Positions 36,801 to 45,450 of a stretch of DNA of 64,000 bases are shown one piece after another. Location: positions 744,001 through 808,000 of the forward strand of contig NZ_CP046976.1 in assembly GCF_030408415.1 (NCBI RefSeq). The letters run 5' to 3'. Origin of the DNA: Corynebacterium appendicis CIP 107643. GTDB lineage: Bacteria > Actinomycetota > Actinomycetes > Mycobacteriales > Mycobacteriaceae. A model generated the notes under the pieces. The model made no database searches and had not been told where the DNA came from. It saw only the letters and a program-made list of their open reading frames with translations. Position 1 is the stretch's first letter, and each line of letters starts with the position of its first letter. Made by a program: the position numbers and the translations under genes.

Positions 36801-37411
36801 GATGCTGGTGCCTCCTCGGCCAGCGGTAGGGCGACATCAAAGATGTCATCGGCGGTGACCTCCCTCAGGAACACCGCGGCCGGGCGGTGGCTTCGGTCCA
36901 GGACAATGGTGGTCGGGCTGACCGAGGTCGGCACACCACCCAGGGCCGCAGCGATACGAAACGGCGGATCGTAAATCGAGGGATAGGTCACCGCGTTGTC
37001 GAGTCCGAAGTCCTGGGCGATGGTCTGGTTGTAGTCACGGACGTTGATGCCCAGCACCGTGCCACCGAGGGGGTCGAGAGTCTCCAGGACAAGCTGCAGG
37101 TCATCGACTTCCGCGCGACACGGTGCACACCACTGGCCCCAAGCGTTGAGGACGACGACCTCGCCTTCAAAATCAGACAGGCTGATCTCCTCACCCTCCT
37201 CCATCAGTGACGGGCCGGAGAAGTCCGGCAGCGGGGCACGTTCCTCCTTTGCGTAGATAATCTCGGTTTGGCCTCCTGGTGAGTGGAACTGGAAGGTGCC
37301 CCCGACGGCGACGGCGTTTCGGGCACCGTCGCCTGAGGAACAGGCCGTCAGGGTCACGGCGGTGAGCACCGCGGCAACCGCGATGGCGGCTCTGCGGGGT
37401 GTGCTCGGCAT
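36797..37411 (-). CDS. TlpA/ResA-like thioredoxin lipoprotein
   Basis: 204 residues. Signal peptide with lipobox LTAC, then a thioredoxin fold with the active site WGQWCAPCRAEVDDL and a cis-Pro segment VGGVPTSVSPTTIVLD (written here as LGGVPTSVSPTTIVLD in the protein). Extracytoplasmic thiol-disulphide reductases of this kind deliver reductant to haem or copper proteins. The downstream ccdA is broken, so the reductant source is unclear. The 150 bp up to the multicopper oxidase gene (37412-37561) holds only a short open frame with no start signal. Confidence 0.88.
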   Translation of the reverse strand: MPSTPRRAAIAVAAVLTAVTLTACSSGDGARNAVAVGGTFQFHSPGGQTEIIYAKEERAPLPDFSGPSLMEEGEEISLSDFEGEVVVLNAWGQWCAPCRAEVDDLQLVLETLDPLGGTVLGINVRDYNQTIAQDFGLDNAVTYPSIYDPPFRIAAALGGVPTSVSPTTIVLDRSHRPAAVFLREVTADDIFDVALPLAEEAPAS

Positions 37412-37561
37412 GGATTAGATCTCCATATTCCGGGGCGGTGGGGAAGAAGACGGTGTTCTGGTTGTCCCGGAAGACCACAACACCGAGGAAGGTCATCGTG
37501 CTGCCCGGTGGGTGGTCTGCAGCGACTCTGTCCACCTCGGCACTCAACCCTGCTGTCGGGG

Positions 37562-39043
37562 TTACTCGTAGCGAAGCGAGCTGAGCATCCCGGTTTCCAT
37601 GTGATAGGCGTTATGGCAGTGAAATGCCCACTCACCGGGGTTGTCAGCGATCAGGTCGGCGATCATGGTTTCACCGTGGCGGAGAAGGACGGTGTCCTTG
37701 CGTAGCCCGCCGCTGCCGGGCAGCGCCCATGTGTGGCCGTGGATGTGCATGGGATGGGGCATCATGGTCCTGTTGCGCATGACCATCCGCAGGCGCTGGC
37801 CCGCCTGCACGGTCGCGGAGGAGGATTGGCCGTCGGTGAGAATGCTCCATTCATACGGCATCATCTGCCCGCCCAGGTCGATGCTGACTTCTCGGTCTGG
37901 TGTGCCCTCGGGCAGGAGTGCACGGTCTGCTGGCTTTAGGGAGGACAGAAGCAGTCCGGTGGATGACAACTCGGGGAAGTCGACATCGGGGCGGGGGGCC
38001 TGGCCGCCGGCGGTGCGGATGACGGCGAAGGCGCGGTCGTCCTTACCCACCGCCAAAGCCGTGAGCGGGAAGATGCCGTCGCCGAGGATGACCTCGACGT
38101 CGACACGCTCGCCCATCGACAGGTAGATCGATTCGGTCTCCCAGGGCTGGACAGGGAAGCCGTCGGTGTGGGTGACGGTCATGCGGTGACCACCGAGGGC
38201 CACCTTGAAGATGGTGTCACCGCCGGAGTTGATAAACCGCAGGCGGGCCTTGTCGCCCGGGCGAGCCTCGAAGGTCCGGTGAGCACGGGGGATACGTCCG
38301 TTGATAAGGTAGTGCGGATACATCACATCGCCGGCATCCCCGCCCAGTACCCGGTCCGGGGTGCCGTGCATCATCTGGCCGTGACCTCCCATTCCCATCC
38401 TCCCGTTATGGTCGCCCGAACCCATTCCGGTGAGCTTGTCGAGCTCATCGTCGGGAGTGCCCTGAATGCCATCGACCCAGTCGTCGAGCACGATGGTCCA
38501 CTCGACGTCCTGGTCCTCAGCGTCTTGCGGGTCACGGATGATCAGTGGGGCGCGGAGGCCGCGATCAAGCTGCAGGCCGGTGTGGGAATGGTAGAAGTAG
38601 GTGCCACCGTGGGGGACTTCAAAAACATAGGAGAAAGACTCGCCAGGTTCAATGGGGTCCTGGGTCATGCCGGGCACACCGTCGGCTGCGTTGTGGAGTG
38701 CGATGCCATGCCAGTGGATGGAGGTGGCCTCAGGCAGTTCATTGGTGATATCGACCTGGAGGACGTCGCCGGCGGTGGCCTCAATGGCCGCATCCCCGGT
38801 GTCAGAGACGTATCCCCACGTCTTGGCTTCGATGCCGCCGATATCCAGGGAGAGGGGCCGCGCGGTCAGCGTCCGGCGCACCGTCGGCTCACCGAGCGCA
38901 GTGGGGGTGGGAGTGGGGCGAAGAGAGGGACCTGGTGCCGAGGCAGCGGGTCCAGGGTCGCTGGTGCAGGCGGCCAAGGCCCCGGTGCCGGCGAGGACGA
39001 GCCCGCCGAGCAGAAACTGTCGTCGGGAAAACGCGTTCGTCAT
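37562..39043 (-). CDS. Tat-exported multicopper oxidase (cuprous oxidase)
   Basis: 493 residues. The twin-arginine signal SRRQFLLGGLVLAGTGALAAC also ends in a lipobox. Copper-ligand motifs: SIHWHGIALHN, TYFYHSHTGLQLDRG, HPMHIHGHTW, and FHCHNAYHMETGML, in the three-domain order of CopA/CueO-like oxidases. A Met/His-rich loop (GRMGMGGHGQMMHG) suggests Cu(I) binding, as in CueO. It oxidises Cu(I) to less toxic Cu(II) outside the membrane. Upstream neighbour is cueP. Confidence 0.94.
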   Translation of the reverse strand: MTNAFSRRQFLLGGLVLAGTGALAACTSDPGPAASAPGPSLRPTPTPTALGEPTVRRTLTARPLSLDIGGIEAKTWGYVSDTGDAAIEATAGDVLQVDITNELPEATSIHWHGIALHNAADGVPGMTQDPIEPGESFSYVFEVPHGGTYFYHSHTGLQLDRGLRAPLIIRDPQDAEDQDVEWTIVLDDWVDGIQGTPDDELDKLTGMGSGDHNGRMGMGGHGQMMHGTPDRVLGGDAGDVMYPHYLINGRIPRAHRTFEARPGDKARLRFINSGGDTIFKVALGGHRMTVTHTDGFPVQPWETESIYLSMGERVDVEVILGDGIFPLTALAVGKDDRAFAVIRTAGGQAPRPDVDFPELSSTGLLLSSLKPADRALLPEGTPDREVSIDLGGQMMPYEWSILTDGQSSSATVQAGQRLRMVMRNRTMMPHPMHIHGHTWALPGSGGLRKDTVLLRHGETMIADLIADNPGEWAFHCHNAYHMETGMLSSLRYE

Positions 39044-39114
39044 GATTTAACCTTCCTTGGTGCAAGATTTCAGAGACACGGGAGACAGTCGCAGGTGAGG
39101 ACCCTGCTGAGCCA

Positions 39115-39690
39115 TCACGTCAGGCGCAGGTCTGTGACACAGGTGGCACCGTCGTCGGTGGTGGAAAACTCCGTGGTGCCGGTACGCCCCTGGTAGCTGA
39201 CCTCAATCAGGCCGGTGACATCATCGGGCAGCCAGAAGCCAATAAACCCGTTGTCGAAGGTGGTTGTCGCCTCGTCCACCAGCACCTCACCGGTCGCCTC
39301 ATCGGTGATCGTGACCTGGATATCCTCATTGTTGAGTTCCCCCAGGCAGGTCGTGAGGCTGTGGTAGAAGCACTCGTGGGTGGAGGTGAGATAGGGTGCG
39401 ATCGAGACATACGTCTGATTGTCGGGAAGATCAACCACGACTTCCTGGTCATCGCTCGAGAGCAGCAGTTCATCGTTACGCACTGAGGCGATCAGATCCG
39501 TGGGACGCTCAGTGACCTTCTGCCGGTCGAGGTGATCAATGATCTCCACCGCGTCCATGGCGGCCAGGCCATGGGTAGTCAGGAATGTATCCTGGGACAC
39601 CGTCCCATCGGCGGTGGGTTCCGGGTCGGCGGCCGAACACCCCGTGAGGGCGAGGGCAAGGGCGGCGGCTGCGATCGCTGCTCGTTTCAC
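39115..39690 (-). CDS. cueP: CueP-family periplasmic/extracytoplasmic copper-binding lipoprotein
   Basis: 191 residues from GTG 39690, with AAGGAG upstream. Signal peptide with lipobox ALTGC. The mature protein matches CueP: FLTTHGLAAMDAVEIIDHLDR, TYVSIAPYLTSTHECFYHSLTTCLGEL (conserved Cys pair) and a C-terminal Cys in GATCVTDLRL. In Salmonella CueP binds copper and supplies SodCII. Same strand as the oxidase, 71 bp apart. Confidence 0.93.
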   Translation of the reverse strand: MKRAAIAAAALALALTGCSAADPEPTADGTVSQDTFLTTHGLAAMDAVEIIDHLDRQKVTERPTDLIASVRNDELLLSSDDQEVVVDLPDNQTYVSIAPYLTSTHECFYHSLTTCLGELNNEDIQVTITDEATGEVLVDEATTTFDNGFIGFWLPDDVTGLIEVSYQGRTGTTEFSTTDDGATCVTDLRLT

Positions 39691-40015
39691 GTCAATCTCC
39701 TTGGATCGTAGTAAGACCGTGAGAAGACACCGCCTCAAGGTCGATGCCATACCTTTATCTAGCACGGGTGCCTGACGGCCCAGAAATCAAAAACCCTGCT
39801 CACAGCCTTATAACAGGGCGAAAAGGGGGTGAATTCGGTGGGCTGGGTCACCACCCGGACACCACCCCACAGCCGTGGGCGATGTCCTTCCACCCACCCC
39901 GGGTATGCGGTGCAGGCAGTGAAATCCCTGGTGGCGCCTGCTGAACCGACCAGGGGAGGCGATGCCGCCGGCCCGGGGTGGGGCACAGGGGTGATGGCGG
40001 TCGAAGGGTGATGTT
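39691..40015. other. Non-coding stretch between cueP and copR
   Basis: About 400 bp separates the divergent cueP and copR starts. CCCTGCTCACAGCCTTATAACAGGG near 39793 can form a small hairpin (CCCTG/CAGGG). No gene is apparent. The CopR box lies at the copR-proximal end and is listed separately. Confidence 0.5.
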
Positions 40016-40035
40016 TGAAGATTTGATGAAGATTT
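40016..40035 (+). promoter_or_regulatory. CopR box, tandem 9-mer
   Basis: TGAAGATTTGATGAAGATTT: two exact copies of TGAAGATTT separated by two bases, the form described for the C. glutamicum copper regulator CopR. It lies 58 bp before copR, with GATACT as a possible -10 near the gene, so it probably mediates autoregulation. It could also act on the divergent cueP-oxidase genes. Confidence 0.85.
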
Positions 40036-40093
40036 CCCCGCCAGGCACTGAGTGAGGCTGGTATTCCCCCCGGCCGGAGCGATACTGGGGTCT

Positions 40094-40816
40094 ATGGCTG
40101 ACCGCACACCGACCACCGCCACGCCCCCGGAGCGGGTGCTGGTCGTCGATGATGAACAACCCCTGGCTCAGATGGTGGCCTCCTACCTCATCCGGGCCGG
40201 CTTCGATACCCGCCAGGCGCACACCGGCACCCAGGCCGTGGACGAGGCCCGTCACTTTTCCCCCGATGTTGTGGTGCTGGATCTGGGGCTGCCCGAACTC
40301 GACGGCCTGGAGGTGTGCCGACGGATCCGCACCTTCTCGGACTGCTACATCCTCATGCTCACCGCGCGTGGCAGCGAGGACGACAAGATCAGCGGTTTGA
40401 CCCTGGGGGCGGATGACTACATCACCAAACCTTTTAGCATCCGGGAACTGGTGACCCGGGTGCATGCGGTGCTGCGCCGCCCGCGCACCAGCACCACCCC
40501 ACCGCAGGTGACCACCCCCTTGATCGTTGGTGACCTCATCCTTGACCCCGTCGCCCATCAGGTGCGGGTGGGGGAGACGACCGCGGAGCTCACCCGCACG
40601 GAGTTCGAGCTGCTGGTTGCCCTGGCCCTGCGCCCCGGCCAGGTGCTGACCCGCCACGACCTGGTCGCCGAGGTCTGGGACACCACCTGGGTCGGTGATG
40701 AACGCATCGTCGATGTCCACATCGGCAACTTGCGTCGCAAGCTCGGTACCGACACCCGGGGCCGGGGGTTGATCGACACCGTGCGTGGCGTGGGCTACCG
40801 GGTGGGGCAGCCATGA
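40094..40816 (+). CDS. copR: Copper-responsive response regulator CopR (OmpR family)
   Basis: 240 residues. The receiver domain has VLVVDDEQ, phospho-acceptor Asp63 (VVVLDLGLPELDG), TARGSEDDK and the DDYITKPF lysine. The C-terminal winged helix has ELTRTEFELLVALAL and VDVHIGNLRRKLG. ATG 40094 is used. Overlaps copS by 4 bp. Identification as CopR rests on the CopR box and the surrounding copper genes. Confidence 0.92.
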   Translation: MADRTPTTATPPERVLVVDDEQPLAQMVASYLIRAGFDTRQAHTGTQAVDEARHFSPDVVVLDLGLPELDGLEVCRRIRTFSDCYILMLTARGSEDDKISGLTLGADDYITKPFSIRELVTRVHAVLRRPRTSTTPPQVTTPLIVGDLILDPVAHQVRVGETTAELTRTEFELLVALALRPGQVLTRHDLVAEVWDTTWVGDERIVDVHIGNLRRKLGTDTRGRGLIDTVRGVGYRVGQP

Positions 40817-41940
40817 ATCACGGACCCGGCCTGACCTTCCGCTTCCTGGCCGCCCAGGTGTTGGTCGTGGTGATTAGCCTGCTGGTGGCCGCGGCCGTGG
40901 CCACGATGGTGGGCCCGACCCTGTTCCAGGATCATATGTTGATGACCGGCCGAGAGTACCCCTCGCTGGAGCTGTTCCATGCCGAGCAGGCCTACCGGGA
41001 CGCCAACCTGATCACCCTGGCCGTCGCCCTGCCCACCGCCTTGATCAGCGCCCTGCTGGCCAGCCTGTGGTTATCGCATCGCCTTCGCACCCCCCTGCAG
41101 GATCTCACCCGCGCCGCTACCAGCCTGACGGCCGGCGACTATCGTATCCGCGTGCCCGCCGGAGAAGCAGGCCCCGAAGTCACCACCCTGGCGCATGCCT
41201 TCAACACCATGGCCGACCGGCTGGAACACACCGAACAGGTCCGCCGCCAGATGCTCTCTGATCTGGCCCACGAAATGGGCACCCCCTTATCGGTGCTCAC
41301 GGTCTACCTCGATGGTCTCCAGGACGGGGCCGTGGACTGGAATAATGCCACCCACACGATCATGGCTGACCAACTCACCCGCCTGACCCGGTTGATGGAA
41401 GACATCGACGATGTCTCCCGGGCCCAGGAACACCGGATCGATTTGGACCTGGCGGAGGAAGGGCTCGGGGATCTGCTCCATACCGCCGCTGCTGCCGCGG
41501 GGGAAGCTTATGCTGACAAAGGCGTCGATTTACAGGTCGAGACCATTACGGACACCGCCCGGGTGCTCGTGGACCGGCAACGCTTCGGCCAGGTGATGAG
41601 CAATCTCCTGTCGAACGCGCTACGGCACACCCCGGCCGGCGGGCAGGTCCGGATCAGCGTCCACCGACAGGGGGCGTCCACCGCGCTCATCCACGTCGCC
41701 GATGACGGCGAGGGCATCCCACCTAGCCAGCTCGGACACATCTTCGAACGCTTCTACCGGGGGGATGCCGCCCGCAGCCGGGACAACGGCGGGGCCGGTA
41801 TCGGTCTGACCATCTCCAAGGCATTGGTCGAGGCCCACGGCGGCACTCTCACCGCCACCTCCCCCGGACCCGGTCGCGGAGCGGTGTTTGCCCTCCGCCT
41901 CCCGCTGTCCCCTCCCGACAGTGAGGAGGCTGCTCGGTGA
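40813..41940 (+). CDS. copS: Copper sensor histidine kinase CopS
   Basis: 375 residues. Two membrane helices (about 10-33 and 61-82) bracket a very short extracytoplasmic loop of fewer than 30 residues (TLFQDHMLMTGREYPSLELFHAEQ), which contains Met and His residues that could sense copper. A HAMP linker, the H-box SDLAHEMGTPLSVL, N-box NLLSNALRHTP, G1 DDGEGIP and G2 NGGAGIGLTISK follow. Translationally coupled to copR. Confidence 0.92.
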   Translation: MNHGPGLTFRFLAAQVLVVVISLLVAAAVATMVGPTLFQDHMLMTGREYPSLELFHAEQAYRDANLITLAVALPTALISALLASLWLSHRLRTPLQDLTRAATSLTAGDYRIRVPAGEAGPEVTTLAHAFNTMADRLEHTEQVRRQMLSDLAHEMGTPLSVLTVYLDGLQDGAVDWNNATHTIMADQLTRLTRLMEDIDDVSRAQEHRIDLDLAEEGLGDLLHTAAAAAGEAYADKGVDLQVETITDTARVLVDRQRFGQVMSNLLSNALRHTPAGGQVRISVHRQGASTALIHVADDGEGIPPSQLGHIFERFYRGDAARSRDNGGAGIGLTISKALVEAHGGTLTATSPGPGRGAVFALRLPLSPPDSEEAAR

Positions 41941-41985
41941 CCACACCCTGCCCCGCGTGAGGGCCGTGCCCTCCACCCCTTGAAA

Positions 41986-42006
41986 ATGTACCCCGGGGGG
42001 GTATAT
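41986..42006 (+). promoter_or_regulatory. CsoR-type operator before copZ-copB
   Basis: GTACCCCGGGGGGGTATAT (41988-42006): a GC-rich inverted repeat flanked by TA, of the form TACCCC-GGGGTA seen at CsoR operators. TATGCT follows as a likely -10, so CsoR would occlude the promoter until Cu(I) binds. Confidence 0.75.
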
Positions 42007-42051
42007 GCTAGCGAGCGTTACCGCATCCCACCGACCCATAGGAGCTTTCCC

Positions 42052-42378
42052 ATGATCACCTCCCCGCCCCACCTCTTGCCGATGGCCTCTCACGGCTGCA
42101 GCTGTTGCGGACCTGCCTCACGTGCCGACACCGCCTCCATCCCTGCCGCCAGCGACTCGTCAGCAGGAGGATCCTCCCCGAGCTACCAGGTCACTGGTCT
42201 GACCTGCGGGCACTGCGCGGAAAGCGTGACCCAGGCCCTTCATGCCCTCCCCCAGGTCGACGATGTCCAGATTGATCTCGCTGCTGGTGGTGTTTCCACC
42301 GTCACGGTCACCGGTGTCGTACCTCCGGAGATGGTTCGCCGGGCCATCGAGGAGGCCGGCTACACCGTCTTATCCTGA
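42052..42378 (+). CDS. CopZ-like copper chaperone with extra N-terminal Cys cluster
   Basis: 108 residues. The C-terminal HMA domain carries YQVTGLTCGHCAESVTQAL (metal site C-G-H-C) and ends EEAGYTVLS. The first 35 residues are unusual: MASHGCSCCGP adds three cysteines and a histidine, followed by a Ser/Ala linker. ATG 42052 follows TAGGAG. It is in an operon with the CopB ATPase and has a CsoR-type operator. Confidence 0.9.
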   Translation: MITSPPHLLPMASHGCSCCGPASRADTASIPAASDSSAGGSSPSYQVTGLTCGHCAESVTQALHALPQVDDVQIDLAAGGVSTVTVTGVVPPEMVRRAIEEAGYTVLS

Positions 42379-42429
42379 TCAGTTTTACCCATCATCTCGA
42401 CCCCGACCGGGTTGAGCGGAAGGAACCTC

Positions 42430-44649
42430 ATGAGCACTCCCCACCATTCCGATGATCACCCCACTCCGGAAACAGACCACACCCACCACCCGGATCATGC
42501 CAGCCACGAACACCACGCAGATGCCGACACCCACGGCCAGGCGATGCCCCACGATCACCCGCACTCCGCCATGGACGAAGACCACCACGTTCATGGTCAC
42601 GGCGAACACGCCGGACACAGCACCGCAATGTTTCGGGACCGCTTCTGGTGGTCGCTGATTCTGTCCATTCCCGTCGTTATTTTCAGCCCCATGGTCGCCC
42701 AGCTGCTCGGCTACCACCTCCCGGCATTCCCCGGATCCACCTGGATCCCCCCGGTGCTGGGCACGATCATCTTCGTCTACGGCGGAACGCCTTTCCTCAA
42801 GGGCGGATGGAACGAACTGAAATCCCGCCAACCCGGAATGATGCTCCTGATCGCCATGGCCATCACCGTGGCGTTTGTCGCCTCCTGGGTCACCACTCTG
42901 GGGCTGGGCGATCTTGACCTGGACTTCTGGTGGGAGCTGGCCCTGCTGGTGACCATCATGCTGCTGGGCCACTGGCTGGAGATGCGTGCTCTCGGGGCCG
43001 CGTCCTCCGCGCTTGACGCGCTGGCTGCCCTGCTGCCGGATGAGGCCGAGAAAGTCATCGACGGGACCACCCGCACCGTGTCCATCTCCGAGCTGGCCGT
43101 CGACGACGTCGTGCTGGTGAGGGCCGGTGCCCGGGTGCCGGCCGACGGAACCATCCTCGACGGAGCCGCCGAATTCGATGAGGCGATGATCACCGGCGAA
43201 TCCCGACCCGTCTTCCGCGACACCGGTGACAAGGTGGTCGCCGGTACTGTGGCCACCGACAACACCGTCCGCATCCGGGTGGAGGCTACCGGCGGGGACA
43301 CCGCCCTGGCCGGGATCCAACGCTTGGTTGCCGACGCCCAGGAGTCCTCCTCACGGGCCCAGGCCCTGGCGGATCGGGCGGCGGCGTTGTTGTTCTGGTT
43401 CGCGCTGATCTCCGCTCTGATCACCGCGGTGGTGTGGACCATCATCGGCAGCCCGGACGATGCCGTGGCGCGCACGGTCACGGTACTGGTCATCGCCTGC
43501 CCGCATGCCCTGGGCCTGGCGATTCCGCTGGTCATTGCGATCTCCACCGAGCGGGCCGCGAAATCCGGGGTGCTCATCAAGGACCGGATGGCGCTCGAGC
43601 GGATGCGCACCATCGACGTGATACTCTTCGACAAAACCGGCACCCTGACCGAGGGAGCGCACGCGGTCACCGGTGTCGCGGCAGCTGGCGGCGTCACCGA
43701 GGGCGAGCTGCTGGCCCTGGCCGCCGCCGCCGAGGCCGACAGCGAGCACCCCGTGGCCCGCGCCATCGTGGCGGCCGCGGCCGCCCATCCCGAGGCCTCC
43801 CGTCGGCAAATCCGTGCAACTGGTTTCAGCGCCGCCTCCGGCCGGGGGGTCCGGGCCACTGTCGATGGCGCTGAGATCCTCGTGGGCGGGCCGAACATGC
43901 TGCGCGAGCTCAACCTCACCACCCCGGCCGAGCTCACCGACACCACCAGCGCCTGGACCGGGCGTGGGGCCGGTGTGCTCCATATTGTCCGCGACGGTCA
44001 GATCATCGGTGCGGTGGCCGTCGAGGACAAGATCCGCCCCGAATCCCACGCCGCCGTGAAAGCCCTGCAGGACCGCGGGGTGAAGGTCGCGATGATCACC
44101 GGTGACGCGCAGCAGGTGGCCCAGGCGGTTGGCCAGGACCTGGGGATCGATGAGGTCTTCGCCGAGGTCCTGCCCCAGGACAAGGACACCAAGGTCACCC
44201 AGTTACAGGAGCGTGGCCTGAGCGTGGCCATGGTCGGCGATGGTGTCAACGACGCCCCCGCTCTGACCCGCGCGGAGGTCGGTATCGCCATCGGGGCCGG
44301 CACGGATGTGGCCATGGAATCCGCCGGAGTGGTCCTGGCCAGTGATGACCCGCGGGCAGTGCTGTCGATGATTGAGCTCTCGCAGGCCAGCTACCGCAAG
44401 ATGATCCAGAACCTCATCTGGGCCTCTGGCTACAACATCCTCGCCGTGCCGCTGGCCGCCGGCGTGCTCGCCCCGATCGGGTTCGTGCTGTCCCCGGCCG
44501 TGGGCGCGATCTTGATGTCTGCCTCGACCATCGTGGTGGCCCTGAACGCCCAGCTGTTGCGCCGCATTGATTTGGATCCGGCCCACCTGGCTCCGACCGA
44601 CGGGAAGGAGGAGAAGGCTGCTGTGAGCTCTGCAGCCCCCGTCCGCTGA
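42430..44649 (+). CDS. copB: Copper-exporting P1B-ATPase, CopB type (CPH)
   Basis: 739 residues. The N-terminal 70 residues are extremely His/Asp-rich (HHSDDHPTPETDHTHHPDH), a metal-binding tail typical of CopB. The transmembrane metal motif is IACPHALGLAIP (CPH, about residues 356-358), marking subgroup P1B-3. The phosphorylation site DKTGTLTEG has Asp at about 400; GDGVNDAPAL is the hinge. It exports Cu(I)/Cu(II) or silver at the membrane. Downstream of the CopZ-like chaperone. Confidence 0.95.
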   Translation: MSTPHHSDDHPTPETDHTHHPDHASHEHHADADTHGQAMPHDHPHSAMDEDHHVHGHGEHAGHSTAMFRDRFWWSLILSIPVVIFSPMVAQLLGYHLPAFPGSTWIPPVLGTIIFVYGGTPFLKGGWNELKSRQPGMMLLIAMAITVAFVASWVTTLGLGDLDLDFWWELALLVTIMLLGHWLEMRALGAASSALDALAALLPDEAEKVIDGTTRTVSISELAVDDVVLVRAGARVPADGTILDGAAEFDEAMITGESRPVFRDTGDKVVAGTVATDNTVRIRVEATGGDTALAGIQRLVADAQESSSRAQALADRAAALLFWFALISALITAVVWTIIGSPDDAVARTVTVLVIACPHALGLAIPLVIAISTERAAKSGVLIKDRMALERMRTIDVILFDKTGTLTEGAHAVTGVAAAGGVTEGELLALAAAAEADSEHPVARAIVAAAAAHPEASRRQIRATGFSAASGRGVRATVDGAEILVGGPNMLRELNLTTPAELTDTTSAWTGRGAGVLHIVRDGQIIGAVAVEDKIRPESHAAVKALQDRGVKVAMITGDAQQVAQAVGQDLGIDEVFAEVLPQDKDTKVTQLQERGLSVAMVGDGVNDAPALTRAEVGIAIGAGTDVAMESAGVVLASDDPRAVLSMIELSQASYRKMIQNLIWASGYNILAVPLAAGVLAPIGFVLSPAVGAILMSASTIVVALNAQLLRRIDLDPAHLAPTDGKEEKAAVSSAAPVR

Positions 44650-44700
44650 CTTTCAATCCTTCATCGACTCCCCTATACACAACCTCCGAAAGGGAACCCC

Positions 44701-45363
44701 ATGAAGCGCACCATCACCATCGCCGCTCTCGCCTTGACCTCCACCCTGGTTTTGTCCGCCTGCGCAGATAACACTGAGGGAGAAAACACCGATACCACGA
44801 CCATCGCCACTACGTCCGCCCCCGACACCACCGAAACGACCGGGGCCACCACGGATCCTGAGACAGAGACGGGGGCGGACGGAGAGGTCTCCGCCGAGCA
44901 CAATGACGCGGACATCATGTTCGCGCAGATGATGATCCCGCATCACCAACAGGCCGTGGAGATGAGTGAAATCCTCCTGGCCAAGGACGATATCCCGGCC
45001 GAGGTCATCGAGTTCGCCCAGGGTGTTATCGATGCCCAGGGCCCGGAGATCGACCGGATGAATACCATGCTCGAGACCTGGGAAGAAGATCCGGTCACCG
45101 GTGATATGGGTGAGATGGACCATGGCGGGATGAGTGGAATGATGAGCGAGGAGGACATGACAGCCCTCGAGGACGCCCAGGGCACCGAGGCTGCCCGCCT
45201 CTACCTTGAGCAGATGACCGCCCACCACGAGGGCGCGGTCGATATGGCCCGCGATGAGGTCACTGATGGCCAGAACCCGCAGGCCATCGCTCTGGCTGAG
45301 CAGGTCATTGAAGACCAGGAGGCCGAGATCGCCGAGATGGAGCAGATGCTCAACGAGCTCTGA
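44701..45363 (+). CDS. DUF305 copper-associated lipoprotein
   Basis: 220 residues. Lipoprotein signal peptide MKRTITIAALALTSTLVLSAC, a Thr/Glu linker, then two DUF305 ferritin-like halves with MIPHHQQAVEMSEIL and MTAHHEGAVDMARDEV, plus Met/Asp-rich EMDHGGMSGMMSEEDM. DUF305 proteins are repeatedly found in copper and silver resistance loci and probably bind metal outside the membrane. Confidence 0.92.
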   Translation: MKRTITIAALALTSTLVLSACADNTEGENTDTTTIATTSAPDTTETTGATTDPETETGADGEVSAEHNDADIMFAQMMIPHHQQAVEMSEILLAKDDIPAEVIEFAQGVIDAQGPEIDRMNTMLETWEEDPVTGDMGEMDHGGMSGMMSEEDMTALEDAQGTEAARLYLEQMTAHHEGAVDMARDEVTDGQNPQAIALAEQVIEDQEAEIAEMEQMLNEL

Positions 45364-45450
45364 ACAAGGACATTCCCCGACCACCCCAGATGAGAAACAC
45401 GACCATACGGCCATCGGGCCAAACCAGGATTTCCGGGAAGGACAATCAAC

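Noticed and set aside
36975-37547. Open frame read through from the short gap between TlpA and the multicopper oxidase (MSAEVDRVAADHPPGSTMTF)
   Set aside because: No start signal, no recognisable family, and the second half is an out-of-frame reading of tlpA. A remnant is possible but not supportable.
39890-39910. Third CsoR operator at ACCCCGGGTATG between cueP and copR
   Set aside because: Only a short ACCCCGGGT palindrome; the flanking TA/AT and arm length of the two accepted operators are missing.
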